Shown piece after piece: positions 41,908-51,066 of a DNA stretch of 64,000 nucleotides. The notes beneath the pieces are model-generated. The model ran no database searches. It was given only the letters and a program-made list of their open reading frames with translations, and had not been told where the DNA came from. This DNA is from Rhodospirillales bacterium (GTDB lineage: Bacteria > Pseudomonadota > Alphaproteobacteria > Rhodospirillales > JASLQF01). Each line of letters starts with the position of its first letter. Positions within the stretch are counted from its first letter, which is position 1. The DNA lies in contig JASLQF010000065.1 of the NCBI GenBank assembly GCA_030744625.1, positions 62,001-126,000 on the forward strand, in the 5' to 3' direction. Position numbers and translations under genes: made by a program.

Positions 41908-42972
41908 ATGTTCTTGAAAAACTATTGGTATGTCGGGGCGTATGGCCACGAGGTGGGGCGGACGCTGCTTGCGCGCACCATAGTGAGTGAAAAGATCGTT
42001 TTCTACCGCACCGAGGACGGCACGCCCGTGGCCATGGAGAACCGCTGCTGTCACCGGCGGGCGCCGCTTTCCCGCGGCCAGCTTGTCGGTGACGACGTGG
42101 AGTGCGGCTACCATGGGCTGACCTTCGACCCGTCCGGCGCGTGCGTGCGCGTGCCGGGACAGAAAAAGATCCCCGAGAGGGCGCGGGTGAGGACCTATCC
42201 CGTGGTCGAGCGCTGGCGGTTCATTTGGATCTGGATGGGGGATCCGGCGCTGGCTGATCCGTCACTGATCCCCGATCATCTTTACCGCTACAACGAGGAC
42301 CCGGATTGGACCGCGGTCACCGGCTATCTCCATCTCAAGGCTCACTATCAGCTGCTCGTAGACAACCTGATGGATCTAAGCCACGAGACCTATCTGCACA
42401 TGAAGACCATCGGTACGGTGCACGTGGCGGAGACGCCGCTCACCAAGGTGGAGCGCGACGACGACGGCGTCACCGTCACGCGCTGGATGCTGGATCGTCC
42501 GCCACCCCCCATCTACGACAAGAGCGGCGGCTTCAGCGAGCGCGGGGAGACCGTCGACCGCTGGCAGATCATCCGCTTCGAGCCTCCGTCGCATTGCTGT
42601 TTGGACGTCGGCGTGGCGACGGCGGGCAGCGGCGCGCCCGAGGGAGACCGCAGCAAGGGCATTTCCATGCGCTCGTTGAATGCGTTGACCCCGGAGACCG
42701 AGGGATCGACCCATTATTTCTGGACGTTTCCCAGAGACTACAAGCTGGACGACGGGGATACCTCGGACCTCCACGCCAAGGGGTTCCACAACACCTTTAT
42801 GGAAGACGTGGTGATGCTCGAGGCCCAGCAGGAAATCATCGAATTGGACCGGGGTACGCCCACCGTCGACATCAACGCCGACGGATCGACGATCCCCGTA
42901 CGCCGCCTGATCCAGAGCCTTCTCGACGCGGAAGGTGCGGCGAAGGACCCATCGCGGGCAGCGGCGGAATAG
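41908..42972 (+). CDS. Rieske aromatic ring-hydroxylating/O-demethylating oxygenase (VanA-like)
   Basis: This 354-residue protein has the Rieske [2Fe-2S] motif RCCHRRAPLSRGQLV...CGYHG (C-x-H and C-x2-H) near residue 47. The mononuclear iron site is in LLVDNLMDLSHETYLH near residue 155. Size and layout fit vanillate O-demethylase oxygenase VanA and related carnitine or dicamba O-demethylase families. No VanB-type reductase is adjacent, so electrons must come from elsewhere. It could be the aerobic counterpart of the corrinoid system in the same window; the substrate is not determinable. Confidence 0.92.
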   Translation: MFLKNYWYVGAYGHEVGRTLLARTIVSEKIVFYRTEDGTPVAMENRCCHRRAPLSRGQLVGDDVECGYHGLTFDPSGACVRVPGQKKIPERARVRTYPVVERWRFIWIWMGDPALADPSLIPDHLYRYNEDPDWTAVTGYLHLKAHYQLLVDNLMDLSHETYLHMKTIGTVHVAETPLTKVERDDDGVTVTRWMLDRPPPPIYDKSGGFSERGETVDRWQIIRFEPPSHCCLDVGVATAGSGAPEGDRSKGISMRSLNALTPETEGSTHYFWTFPRDYKLDDGDTSDLHAKGFHNTFMEDVVMLEAQQEIIELDRGTPTVDINADGSTIPVRRLIQSLLDAEGAAKDPSRAAAE

Positions 42973-43107
42973 GGTGTTCGGTGGGGATCCGCCAAAGAAT
43001 TGCCACGTTTCGCCGCTAAACGAATTGTGAAGGGCGAGGTCGGAAATATGGGCTAGAATCCCGCCCGAGCGAACGAAACGCTCCCCGAGGAAGGGCCTTG
43101 ATACGCC

Positions 43108-43650
43108 ATGACCTTGATTCAAACCCTGCTCAAGCCTGATCGCGAAGAGCTCGAGATGAAGGAGCGGCTGGTCGTCATTTCCGCGGCCAACACGCTGCAG
43201 GTTGGCGAGTTCCAGCTTTTGCAGCTGGCCTACCGGGAGTGGTTCAACGAGGATCTGCCCGAGGCCCTCGTCGCCCGGCTGTTTACCGCCTACATGCTGA
43301 GGAACGAGGTGCCGCACTGGGCGCGCCATTACGCGCGGCGAATCGTCGAACTGGACGGGCTCGGCAAGCTCGACGAGCAGGAGCCCTCGTACCACCGCTA
43401 CGACGTGGATTATCGGACGTATGCGCCAAAGGGGCTGCAGCGGTTCTGCGTCGCGGTGGCCATGGTGATCCTGACCATCGGTGGCAGTATCCTGGTCGCC
43501 AACAAACTGGTTGGTTCATCGGCGTCGGTCTTGCCGCCCTACTTCGACGAAAGGGAACTGAAAGCGCCGACGGCCAACTTGATATGGGGGCGCGCCGACA
43601 GCCTCCCACGACCCGGCGCCGCCGATATCGAAGAGAACGGAATGGACTAG
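43108..43650 (+). CDS. Uncharacterised membrane-anchored protein (180 residues)
   Basis: I do not recognise the family. Residues 1-115 are soluble and charged (LEMKERLVVISAANTLQVGEFQLLQLAYREWF). One transmembrane helix is at about residues 118-136 (AVAMVILTIGGSILVANKL). A short, proline-rich tail follows. A possible SD (AGGAAGGG) lies about 10 bases before the ATG. It is followed by another small membrane protein at 43720. Confidence 0.7.
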   Translation: MTLIQTLLKPDREELEMKERLVVISAANTLQVGEFQLLQLAYREWFNEDLPEALVARLFTAYMLRNEVPHWARHYARRIVELDGLGKLDEQEPSYHRYDVDYRTYAPKGLQRFCVAVAMVILTIGGSILVANKLVGSSASVLPPYFDERELKAPTANLIWGRADSLPRPGAADIEENGMD

Positions 43651-43719
43651 CGGGCCGCGCACCGGGTATGAATTGCGTCACTGACCGTTCACCCGTCCGC
43701 CAAAGGCCGATGTCACGCC

Positions 43720-43920
43720 ATGTTTGAGTTCGCCGGGGAGCTCGAGCCCCTTGTCAATCTGGTCTTCCTGGTCGTGACCTTTCTGGTGGCGTGGCACGGC
43801 ATCAGCTTCCGCGACGACGAAGGCAAGACCGATTTCGTGCGACTGCTGTTCGGCTGCATCGCCGCGATGTTCTTCTTTATGGTGCTGTTCCAGGACGTGC
43901 TCGGACTCGTCCAGTTCTAG
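43720..43920 (+). CDS. Small two-span membrane protein
   Basis: This 66-residue protein has two hydrophobic helices (LVNLVFLVVTFLVAWHGI and LLFGCIAAMFFFMVLF) separated by a charged loop (SFRDDEGKTDFVR). It lies 69 bases after the 180-residue membrane-anchored protein on the same strand. No family is recognised. Confidence 0.6.
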   Translation: MFEFAGELEPLVNLVFLVVTFLVAWHGISFRDDEGKTDFVRLLFGCIAAMFFFMVLFQDVLGLVQF

Positions 43921-43976
43921 GGACGCCGAACGACGGCGCGGCGGTCATTCGATGGCGCCGCGATCACCTCTTGCAT

Positions 43977-44519
43977 TCACCTCTTGCATTCTCCGGCGGA
44001 ACCGCCCTTGCAGACGGTCTTGCCGTCGGTCCAGGTGGCCCCGGAAAACATCGTCTCGTCGAGCCTCGCGCCCTTCAGGTTGGCGCCGGTGAGGTCCGCG
44101 TTTTCGAGGTTGGCATTTTTCAGATTGGCACCACTCAGATCGGCATTCTTCAGGATCGCGTACTGCATTTTCGCCTTCGAAAGCTTGGCTCTTTTCAGGT
44201 TGGCGCCCGTCAGGTCGGTGTATTGCAGATCCGCTTCGTAGAGATTCGCTTTTTCGAGGTTGACCCCCTTCAGCGAGGAATGGTGGAGAACGATGGTCTC
44301 GAGAGTACCACCCTTGAGATTTGCACCGTCCAAGCCTTTTGACTTGCACCATTTGACCCGACGTTCCTTCTTCGGGTCGTCGCATATTCTTTTGAATTCA
44401 CATTTTGCCCAAACCACGTAGGCCCCCGGCGGGTCGTAACACTCCGCCGCTGCCGGCGCCGATACCATAGTCCCCATCGCCACCAATGCCACGAGGATCG
44501 GATAGATACGTTTTTCCAT
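43977..44519 (-). CDS. Secreted pentapeptide-repeat protein
   Basis: This 180-residue protein begins with a signal peptide (MEKRIYPILVALVAMGTMVSAPAAAEC, cleavage likely after AAA). Residues about 60-165 are pentapeptide repeats of the A(D/N)LxX type (GANLKGGTLETIVL, ADLSGANLKNANLENADLTG), predicting a right-handed quadrilateral beta helix. Cys residues in the N- and C-terminal flanks may form disulfides. The role of such exported repeat proteins is unknown. Confidence 0.88.
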   Translation of the reverse strand: MEKRIYPILVALVAMGTMVSAPAAAECYDPPGAYVVWAKCEFKRICDDPKKERRVKWCKSKGLDGANLKGGTLETIVLHHSSLKGVNLEKANLYEADLQYTDLTGANLKRAKLSKAKMQYAILKNADLSGANLKNANLENADLTGANLKGARLDETMFSGATWTDGKTVCKGGSAGECKR

Positions 44520-44608
44520 TACCTTACCACCGCGTTATCGATGTGCCGATATGCCGCGTGCCAGGTTCTATCCGCACCAAACCGGAAGCACGGCAGACTT
44601 CGCGATCG

Positions 44609-44731
44609 TCAGCCCATCATTTGCGTCAGGAAGAAACCTCCGCCCAGAAGGACAAGAATAATTCCAACGATTATAACCAACGCTACCATCTGCTGTTTGC
44701 CGGACGGGCCGGACGGTTGTTCTTCCCCCAT
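44609..44731 (-). CDS. Small single-span membrane protein (40 residues)
   Basis: This frame is missing from the ORF track, which lists a different frame here. The ATG at 44731 follows GGAGAG and encodes MGEEQPSGPSGKQQM followed by VALVIIVGIILVLLGGGFF and a short LTQMMG tail: a soluble Pro/Gly-rich start and one clear transmembrane helix. An ATG four codons earlier (44743) is possible. The family is unknown. It lies just upstream of, and in the same direction as, the pentapeptide-repeat gene. Confidence 0.6.
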   Translation of the reverse strand: MGEEQPSGPSGKQQMVALVIIVGIILVLLGGGFFLTQMMG

Positions 44732-44850
44732 AAAACTCTCCATCTTTCATTGTCAACTTCTGTCAAACAGGGACGTTCCATTCGCCCTCAACCCGTTTGA
44801 CACGCCGGATAATGACATCTTGTGAGTTTTTTGCCAACATTACTGTGCCG

Positions 44851-45477
44851 CTAGAACGGTTTGTACATCCGGTGCTCGGCATCCTTTTCCGGGACGCGCA
44901 TGAGGCGTTGGTCCTCGGGCAGGGCGAGCTGCTTTTGCAGGTAGATGGCACGGTCGCGGACCAGCGCCGGGCGCGGTGTCCCGTAGATGACCTTTTCGAG
45001 GAGATTCGGTCCCTCGAGGGCCTCTTCGTCGATCTTCAAGGCCTCGATGTAATCGGCGAGCGCCTTCTCGTAGCGGCCCGTGCGATCGTAGAGTATGCCG
45101 CGGTTGGTGTGGGCGGCGGCGAGCACGGCGAAACCGGTGCCGTCGTCGGTTTCCAGAGTCTTTTCGAGGAAATCGATCAGATAGGTGAATTCGGCCTCGG
45201 CCTCGGCGTGGCGCTCTGTCTGCAGATACACCAGCGCCCGCCCCATGAGCGCCCCGCGGTGATCGGGCGACGCCTCGAGGGCCGCCGTAAAACGCTCGAG
45301 GGCTTTTTCGTAGACGCCGTCGCCGAGCAGGATGTCCCCCTCGCGCACCTCGAAATCGCCGGGTGGGGCGCTGCCGTAATTCCTGACCACCGCCCAGAAC
45401 GAGAACATGACGAAGGTGGCGACGGTCATCAGGATGATGAACCGGCGCACGACCCGCTGTTTGGTCGGCCCTTTCAT
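44851..45477 (-). CDS. Membrane-anchored TPR protein
   Basis: The ATG at 45477 (MKGPTKQRVVRR) overlaps the preceding stop as ATGA and gives 208 residues. One transmembrane helix near residue 15 (FIILMTVATFVMFSFWAV) is followed by tetratricopeptide-like repeats (GVYEKALERFTAALEASPDHRGALMGRALVYL, AHTNRGILYDRTGRYEKALADYIEAL). It probably mediates protein contacts on the periplasmic side of the membrane. It is co-translated with the 81-residue membrane protein. Confidence 0.82.
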   Translation of the reverse strand: MKGPTKQRVVRRFIILMTVATFVMFSFWAVVRNYGSAPPGDFEVREGDILLGDGVYEKALERFTAALEASPDHRGALMGRALVYLQTERHAEAEAEFTYLIDFLEKTLETDDGTGFAVLAAAHTNRGILYDRTGRYEKALADYIEALKIDEEALEGPNLLEKVIYGTPRPALVRDRAIYLQKQLALPEDQRLMRVPEKDAEHRMYKPF

Positions 45478-45719
45478 CGAGGGTCCGCGAACAGGATGGC
45501 CACGTAGGTCGTCGCGAAGACCAGGCACAGTAGTGCCGACGTGGCTACGGACCGGCGCTTCAGGGAAAAGCGGGTTTCTTCATCGGCCTCCTTGCCGGTG
45601 CGGCGCTCGTGGCGGCGCACGGACAAGACCCAGATGAGCTGGCGCACGGGGAAGAACAGCATGATCCCGAGAACCACGGTCCACAGCCACCGGTATTCGG
45701 ACGTAAATAGCGTTTCCAT
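45474..45719 (-). CDS. Small two-span membrane protein downstream of the symporter
   Basis: This 81-residue protein has two hydrophobic helices (WLWTVVLGIMLFFPVRQLIWVL and ATSALLCLVFATTYVAILF) and an Arg-rich middle loop. It lies downstream of the symporter terminator and overlaps the TPR gene by four bases, so it forms a small operon with it. Family not recognised with certainty. Confidence 0.7.
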   Translation of the reverse strand: METLFTSEYRWLWTVVLGIMLFFPVRQLIWVLSVRRHERRTGKEADEETRFSLKRRSVATSALLCLVFATTYVAILFADPR

Positions 45720-45770
45720 GGGATATGCCGGTCACATCGGGTCGTTGGCGCGTGAGATCGAGATATTACT

Positions 45771-45806
45771 AAAAATAGGGGGGAAGGGCGACGCCCTTCC
45801 CCCCCC
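45771..45806 (-). terminator. Rho-independent terminator of the symporter gene
   Basis: Read on the minus strand, a GC-rich hairpin (GGGGGGAAGGG arms around CGTCG) is followed by TATTTTTAG. It lies about 25 bases after the symporter stop codon. Confidence 0.85.
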
Positions 45807-45828
45807 GAAAGGTGGGTATGGTGTTCGG

Positions 45829-47820
45829 CTAGACTCTCTGAGCCTGTTCCTCGGCCGTATCGCCGATGTCTTCCACCAAGGCTTCGATTTCCGTTTCCGG
45901 GATGGTCGACATCTCCATCTTGTAGGCCAGGAACCACATCATGCCGACTCCCAGCAGCCAGAAGAGGACCTGCCATGCCCAGATGGAGGGCATGCCGAAG
46001 GTCCAGCCATCGACGCCGGCATTCGGCGCGCCGAAGATGTCGTTGCCGATGACGGCGCCCGGCCCGATGCCGAAGAACATCCACACGATGGTGATGATCC
46101 AGGCGACGGGGACCAGTCCCCGCTTGCCGGGCGACAGGCTGGCGTGTTCTTGCAGGAAGCTGTGATACTTCATGCGATGGGCCAGTTGCTGTTCGTCCTG
46201 GGTCATGATCGAGGCGATAATGCACACGGACGCATTGAGAATCATGCCCCAACCGGCCGAGTGGATGGTCCACGGCCAGCGGCCCCAGAAATCGATACCC
46301 ATGTCGGTGAGGATCCCGATGCCGAACTTCTCGGTGAAGATCACGCCGATGATGCCCGCCAGGAGGCCGTAGGTGGCGCCCTGTCGGGTAATCCACGGGA
46401 TCCAGCACACCGCGGCCAACGGCACCCACATCTGGAAGCCGAAGGCCACCGCCAGTCCGCCCAGCAGCACCAGGGCGTCACGAGAATACGTGGCGACCAG
46501 GAGGGCGGATACGACGATGAAGCCAACACCCATGCGCCCGGCCAGCTTCTGCATGTTGTGCGTTGAAGCCGGGTTCAGATAGCGCTTGTAGAGGTCCCGG
46601 GTCAGGATGCCGCCGGCCGTCGACATGTAGGCCGCGCCCGTCGACTGCATGGCAGCCAAGGCGCAGACGGCCAACAGGCCGATCAGCCACGGAGCCGCAT
46701 CCGTCATCAGGTTCATGTAGTGCGCTACCAGCGAATCGGGCTTCGCCGCGATGGAGCCCGGGAGCACGGTGGATATCGTCAACCCCGCATCCGTCACCGC
46801 CGGGTTGGCGCCCAGGAGATGCGCGCCCATGCCCGTGAAGGCGGTGAAGAAGAAGAGGATGAAGCCGATCCCCAAGGAAGACGCCCACACCTGCTGCGGT
46901 GCGAAGGGCCGGGGGTCGGTGTTGGAGAACGACCACATGGTGAACGCCGGGGCCGACTGAATGCCCATCAGCGCGAACATGTAGGTCAGGCACATGATGC
47001 CCGTCCACAGACCGCCCACCGGCGTTTCCTTGCCGAGGCCAGCCGTGAACTGGATCACGCCCGGGATGGCGAAGTAGGCGTTGTAGTCGCCGCCTCCGTA
47101 TCCCTTGGTGGTCCCCCACTTGCCAACGTCCGAGGCGGCCAGCTTGGCCAACCCATCCTGCAAGGAGTCCCATCCGCCGGCGTAGCTCAGAGCGATCGAT
47201 CCGTAGATGATGATGCCGGCAGCCAGCAGGATGCACTGCAGGGTGTCCACGTAGGCCACCGCCCGGAGGCCACCCGCCGCCACGTAAATGAACACGATGA
47301 TCGACAGAATCCACATGCCGACGTTCTGCGTGAACATGCCGTCCGGGAAGGCGTCCGTCACCGTGATGACGTTGAAGAGATACCCAGAAGCACCCAACTG
47401 CACGCCGAGATAGGGGATCGAGTACAACAACGCCACGATCACCGTCAGGATGCGGATGAGGTCACCCTGGAAATAGGTCCCCAGCATCTCGCCCGGTGTC
47501 ACGAAGCCGAAGCGTTTGCCCAGCATCCACTGGCGCTTCAGGAAGATCACCCCGGTGAACGGGATGGTGATGGTATAGAACGACGCGTAGGCGTATTGGA
47601 ATCCGTCGCGGTACACCAGCCCCGGGTGTCCCATGAAGGTCCAGCCCGAGAACGACGTTGCCGTTGCGGCCAACACGAATACCCACAATGACAAACGACG
47701 GCCAGCGATGAAGTAGTCACTGGCCGTTTTGGCCATCAGGGCACTGCGCCAGCCCCAATAGATACAGTAAGCCCAATAGAGCAGCACGAATAAGAAAAGC
47801 CAGACTATTTTTGCTTCCAA
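45829..47820 (-). CDS. Sodium:solute symporter family transporter
   Basis: This transporter of the SSS family has about 13 hydrophobic helices; the family signature is seen in DYFIAGRRLSLWVFVLAATATSFSGWTF and AVCALAAMQSTGAAYMSTAGGILTRD. The track start is a GTG at 47859 without a ribosome-binding site; GGGAG lies nine bases before a TTG at 47820 (LEAKIVWLFLFV), which I prefer (663 residues). Likely substrates are small organic acids, as in the acetate/proline/pantothenate branches. A DUF294/CBS protein and a DEDDh exonuclease across the divergent gap recall acetate-transporter gene neighbourhoods in other Proteobacteria. Confidence 0.9.
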   Translation of the reverse strand: MEAKIVWLFLFVLLYWAYCIYWGWRSALMAKTASDYFIAGRRLSLWVFVLAATATSFSGWTFMGHPGLVYRDGFQYAYASFYTITIPFTGVIFLKRQWMLGKRFGFVTPGEMLGTYFQGDLIRILTVIVALLYSIPYLGVQLGASGYLFNVITVTDAFPDGMFTQNVGMWILSIIVFIYVAAGGLRAVAYVDTLQCILLAAGIIIYGSIALSYAGGWDSLQDGLAKLAASDVGKWGTTKGYGGGDYNAYFAIPGVIQFTAGLGKETPVGGLWTGIMCLTYMFALMGIQSAPAFTMWSFSNTDPRPFAPQQVWASSLGIGFILFFFTAFTGMGAHLLGANPAVTDAGLTISTVLPGSIAAKPDSLVAHYMNLMTDAAPWLIGLLAVCALAAMQSTGAAYMSTAGGILTRDLYKRYLNPASTHNMQKLAGRMGVGFIVVSALLVATYSRDALVLLGGLAVAFGFQMWVPLAAVCWIPWITRQGATYGLLAGIIGVIFTEKFGIGILTDMGIDFWGRWPWTIHSAGWGMILNASVCIIASIMTQDEQQLAHRMKYHSFLQEHASLSPGKRGLVPVAWIITIVWMFFGIGPGAVIGNDIFGAPNAGVDGWTFGMPSIWAWQVLFWLLGVGMMWFLAYKMEMSTIPETEIEALVEDIGDTAEEQAQRV

Positions 47821-47859
47821 GGTCAGGTACTCCCTTTTCTGCCGGTCCCCTTTAGACAC

Positions 47860-48460
47860 TTGCGGAGACGAGTCCCGCCATCACGAAAACTCGGCCGGAC
47901 ACGCAAACCCAACGACCGGCGCCCTTCGTTCGGTTGCCGCCGCCGGGTCTCGAAGTTCGAGGTCAATCTAATGAAAGCCGATCTCCCCCACTTCCCTCCA
48001 CACACCCCTCGTTCCGATCGACAAGCGGATCGAAGCCGATAGGGCCGTCTGAAAAAGAGAGAGTTCCCCCTCTCCCCTAGTGCGCGAATGCTTCCCAGCG
48101 TGCTTGTCGCTATTATTGTCCGGCACCGCAGGGACCTTTAACCACGGTGCCGGAATTGGCTATTCCATATCATTTTCAGCCGGCGCGCACAATAGCCGAT
48201 AAAATGCCAAAATGACCGCTACGAATCGGATTAATATATTGAAGTCATTGGGTAAAGATTTTGCGAGACGGCCGTTTTCCGGCGGTTATGTGCTTGAAAG
48301 CATTCGGATTCGGTGCTTTTGTCCGGCATCGCGGCACGCTCCGAATACTCGACGTTTGCGGGACATCCGCCTGGGGTTCCCGTGAATTCTCACGAATTCT
48401 TGACGACGCGGCGGGCCGCTTGACAATGGATCACGGTGCCGCGCAAGGGGTGGGGGTCCG
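47860..48460. promoter_or_regulatory. 600-base divergent regulatory region between symporter and DUF294 gene
   Basis: This gap holds the divergent promoters of the symporter and the DUF294/CBS gene. Its centre (about 48100-48290) is AT-richer than the rest. I see no gene in it. A ten-base inverted repeat at 48119-48154 is annotated separately. Short track ORFs here have no family or ribosome-binding site. Confidence 0.5.
48119..48154. repeat. Perfect ten-base inverted repeat in the symporter/DUF294 intergenic region
   Basis: TCCGGCACCG at 48119-48128 pairs exactly with CGGTGCCGGA at 48145-48154 across a 16-base loop. It lacks a T-run. A role as operator or leader RNA hairpin is possible. Confidence 0.6.
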
Positions 48461-49930
48461 GTGCAGTCTCAAACGGCGATATTCAGCAAACTGGTCAAGG
48501 ATTTCATGCGTCGGGTGCCCCTGGCGGTAGAGACCGGCGTCCCCTGCGCGCGGCTGATCGAGCGCCTCGCCGCGGAAGACGCCTCCAGCGCCACGGTGAC
48601 GGACGGCCAGGGACGGCCGCTCGGCATTATCACCGAACAGGACATAACCCGGCGCGTCGCGTTGCGGGCACTTCCGGAGACGCCGGTGGAAGACGTCATG
48701 ACGGCGCCGGTGATGACCATCCCCGCCGACGAATACCTTTACTTCGCCATCGCGCGCATGCGCCGCCACGGCCTTCGCCACATGCCGGTGGTGGACGCCG
48801 GCGGCGGGCTCGTCGGGATGCTGGACCTGCACGACGCGCTGGCCGTCGCGGCGGAGCGCCTGGTCGGCCAGATCGACATTCTCACCCGCGACGACAGCCT
48901 CGACGGCCTCAAGCAGATCAAGGCGGCGCAGGTCGAGTTGGCCGCCCAGCTTCTCGAAGACAACCTGCCGGCGCCCGAAATCCAGGCCCTGCTCACCCAC
49001 GTCAATCGCGACATTTACCGTCGCCTTGTCGACCTCTCTCTCTTGGCCATGGAGGCGGAAGGACATGGGCCGCCGCCGGTGGGATTCTGTGTCGTCGTCA
49101 TGGGATCGGGCGGGCGTGGGGAAAATTTCCTGTACCCCGACCAGGACAACGGTTTCATCCTCGGCGATTACCCCGACGACCGGCATACGGAGATCGATTC
49201 CTGGTTCATCGAGCTGGCCGAGCGCCTGACCGGCGACCTCGACGCCGTCGGCATACCGTTGTGTCACGGGCATGTGATGGCGACCAATCCGCTGTGGCGC
49301 AAGACCCTGACCCAATGGAAGGAGCAGATCGCCCTGTGGAGCCGCAAGCGCAATCCGACGGCACTCAGACTGTGCGACATCTTCTTCGATTTCCGCAGCG
49401 CCTGGGGCGACGCGGCGATGGCCGAGGAGCTGCGCGCCGTGGTCACCCGCGTCACCAGTGCCAACCCGGTGTTCCTGCGGGACATGTACGCCGACGACGC
49501 CGAGCACGGAGTAGCGCTGGGATTTTTCAGGCGCTTCATCACCGAGCGCAAGGACAAGGAACACAAGGGCAAGATCAACCTCAAGCACACCGGGACCCTG
49601 CCTCTTGTGGAATCGGTGCGCCTGCTGGCCCTCTCCGAGGGCGTCGAGAATTTATCGACCCTTGGGCGCATGCGTGTCCTGCACGAGAGCGGATTTCTCG
49701 GCGTCGACGAGTACGACTACCTGTTCGGCGCCTATACCTTGATCACCCGGCTCTTGCTGCGCCAGCAGGTCGCCGACTTCAAGGCCGGAGTCCCGGTGTC
49801 GAACTATGTCGATCCCAAATTCCTGACCGAGCGCGAGCGCGACATGCTGGTCGATTCCTTCAAGGCCATCCGCGCCCTGAGGGGCCGCGTCAAGGACGAG
49901 TTCTCGGTCGAGGTCCTCGGCACTCCATGA
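48461..49930 (+). CDS. DUF294/CBS-domain putative nucleotidyltransferase
   Basis: GTG start at 48461; 489 residues. Two CBS repeats occupy residues about 10-130 (SSATVTDGQGRPLGIITEQDIT, HMPVVDAGGGLVGMLDLHDAL), followed by the DUF294 nucleotidyltransferase-like domain (VVVMGSGGRGENFLYPDQDNG) and the DUF294 C-terminal substrate domain. These proteins are linked to acetate/propionate metabolism and are thought to be signal-transducing nucleotidyltransferases. It precedes a convergent exonuclease gene by 19 bases, an arrangement common with acetate symporters. Confidence 0.9.
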   Translation: MQSQTAIFSKLVKDFMRRVPLAVETGVPCARLIERLAAEDASSATVTDGQGRPLGIITEQDITRRVALRALPETPVEDVMTAPVMTIPADEYLYFAIARMRRHGLRHMPVVDAGGGLVGMLDLHDALAVAAERLVGQIDILTRDDSLDGLKQIKAAQVELAAQLLEDNLPAPEIQALLTHVNRDIYRRLVDLSLLAMEAEGHGPPPVGFCVVVMGSGGRGENFLYPDQDNGFILGDYPDDRHTEIDSWFIELAERLTGDLDAVGIPLCHGHVMATNPLWRKTLTQWKEQIALWSRKRNPTALRLCDIFFDFRSAWGDAAMAEELRAVVTRVTSANPVFLRDMYADDAEHGVALGFFRRFITERKDKEHKGKINLKHTGTLPLVESVRLLALSEGVENLSTLGRMRVLHESGFLGVDEYDYLFGAYTLITRLLLRQQVADFKAGVPVSNYVDPKFLTERERDMLVDSFKAIRALRGRVKDEFSVEVLGTP

Positions 49931-49949
49931 TCCGCTTCCGCGCCGGGGC

Positions 49950-50879
49950 CTAGAAGCGTTCCTGCATCTTGCGGATTTCGACCATGTTCTTGGAGATGGC
50001 GTGCGCCTTGTAGAGGCTGTCGATGCCGCGCGCCTGCAGCATGTCGAGCATGCGCAAGAAGACGCCGGCGGTGGCCAGCGCGTCGCCGATGGCGGTGTGG
50101 CGCCCCTCCACCTCGACATCATAGCGATCGGTGATGGCATCCAGGGTGTGTTCCGGCGTGTGGCTGTCGAGGAACACGGAAAGGAGCAGGGTATCGAGCA
50201 CGACATGGTCGAAAGTGACGCCGCATTGCGCTTCCTTGAGGCTCAGGAATTTCATGTCGAAGGCGGCGTTGTGGGCGACCAGCACGGCGTCGCCGATGAA
50301 TTCTTGGAAGCCGGGCAGCGCTTCGCAAATGGGCGGTGCTTCGGCGACCATATCGTCGGTAATGCCGTGAAATCGGATCGAGGCCCGCGGGATGTGGCGG
50401 CCCGGATTGACGAGGACGGAATAGGCGTCGTCCTTGAGGATGCGGCCGTCTTCTATGCGCACCCCGGCGATGGAAATGATCTCGTCTCCCCGGGACGGCC
50501 GGAGGCCGGTGGTCTCCGTGTCGAAGACCACATAATTCAGGGATTTAAGGCTGCGCCCCTCGAACTCATGCAGGTGCATGGGCTGATTTAAAAAGTCGAA
50601 GTCGTAGAACTCGGGCCGCGGCGGAAGGCTCCGGTCGAAGTGCTGGCGGGCGGTAAGCGTGCGGTCGATCACCCCCCAGGCGGCGGCCACGGCAACGGCG
50701 GCGGCGGCGATGGCGAGCCCGAGCATCCACGGCAATTGCCGCGCCGCTTCGGCGGCGCTCCCCGACAATACGCCGGCGAGAAGCCAGCCGAGGACGCCCA
50801 GGACCGCCGCCACGGCGAGGGCGAGCAGGGCCAGGGTCAGGCGGACGACGGCGCGGGTGCTCAGGGTCTTGACGCGCAT
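49950..50879 (-). CDS. Membrane-anchored DEDDh 3'-5' exonuclease (DnaQ-like)
   Basis: Start at ATG 50879 (MRVKTLSTRAVVR), with AAGGAAG upstream; 309 residues. Two N-terminal transmembrane helices (LTLALLALAVAAVLGVLGWLL, LGLAIAAAAVAVAAAWGV) precede a DnaQ-type exonuclease domain. The catalytic residues appear in YVVFDTETTGL (DxE), VAHNAAFDMKF and HTAIGDALATA (H...D). Membrane anchoring distinguishes it from the polymerase III epsilon subunit. It is convergent with the DUF294/CBS gene. Confidence 0.9.
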   Translation of the reverse strand: MRVKTLSTRAVVRLTLALLALAVAAVLGVLGWLLAGVLSGSAAEAARQLPWMLGLAIAAAAVAVAAAWGVIDRTLTARQHFDRSLPPRPEFYDFDFLNQPMHLHEFEGRSLKSLNYVVFDTETTGLRPSRGDEIISIAGVRIEDGRILKDDAYSVLVNPGRHIPRASIRFHGITDDMVAEAPPICEALPGFQEFIGDAVLVAHNAAFDMKFLSLKEAQCGVTFDHVVLDTLLLSVFLDSHTPEHTLDAITDRYDVEVEGRHTAIGDALATAGVFLRMLDMLQARGIDSLYKAHAISKNMVEIRKMQERF

Positions 50880-51066
50880 GCGTTCTTCCTTGCCAAAACG
50901 TCCCCATACGCTCCCCTGCCGCCCGTGAAAGGGAGCCACGGGGATTGAGCATCGGCGGGCGTGCCCGGCCATCGTACCATGGCGTGCCGCCGGGTTTCAC
51001 GCCCCGGTGCCGTGGGGCGGTCACGGCCGCGTTGCGGACGCTCCGGCCTTTGCGCTACAAAGCCTT

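Noticed and set aside
44568-44756. 62-residue minus-strand ORF listed in the track
   Set aside because: A different frame on the same strand encodes a clean transmembrane protein with a better ribosome-binding site.
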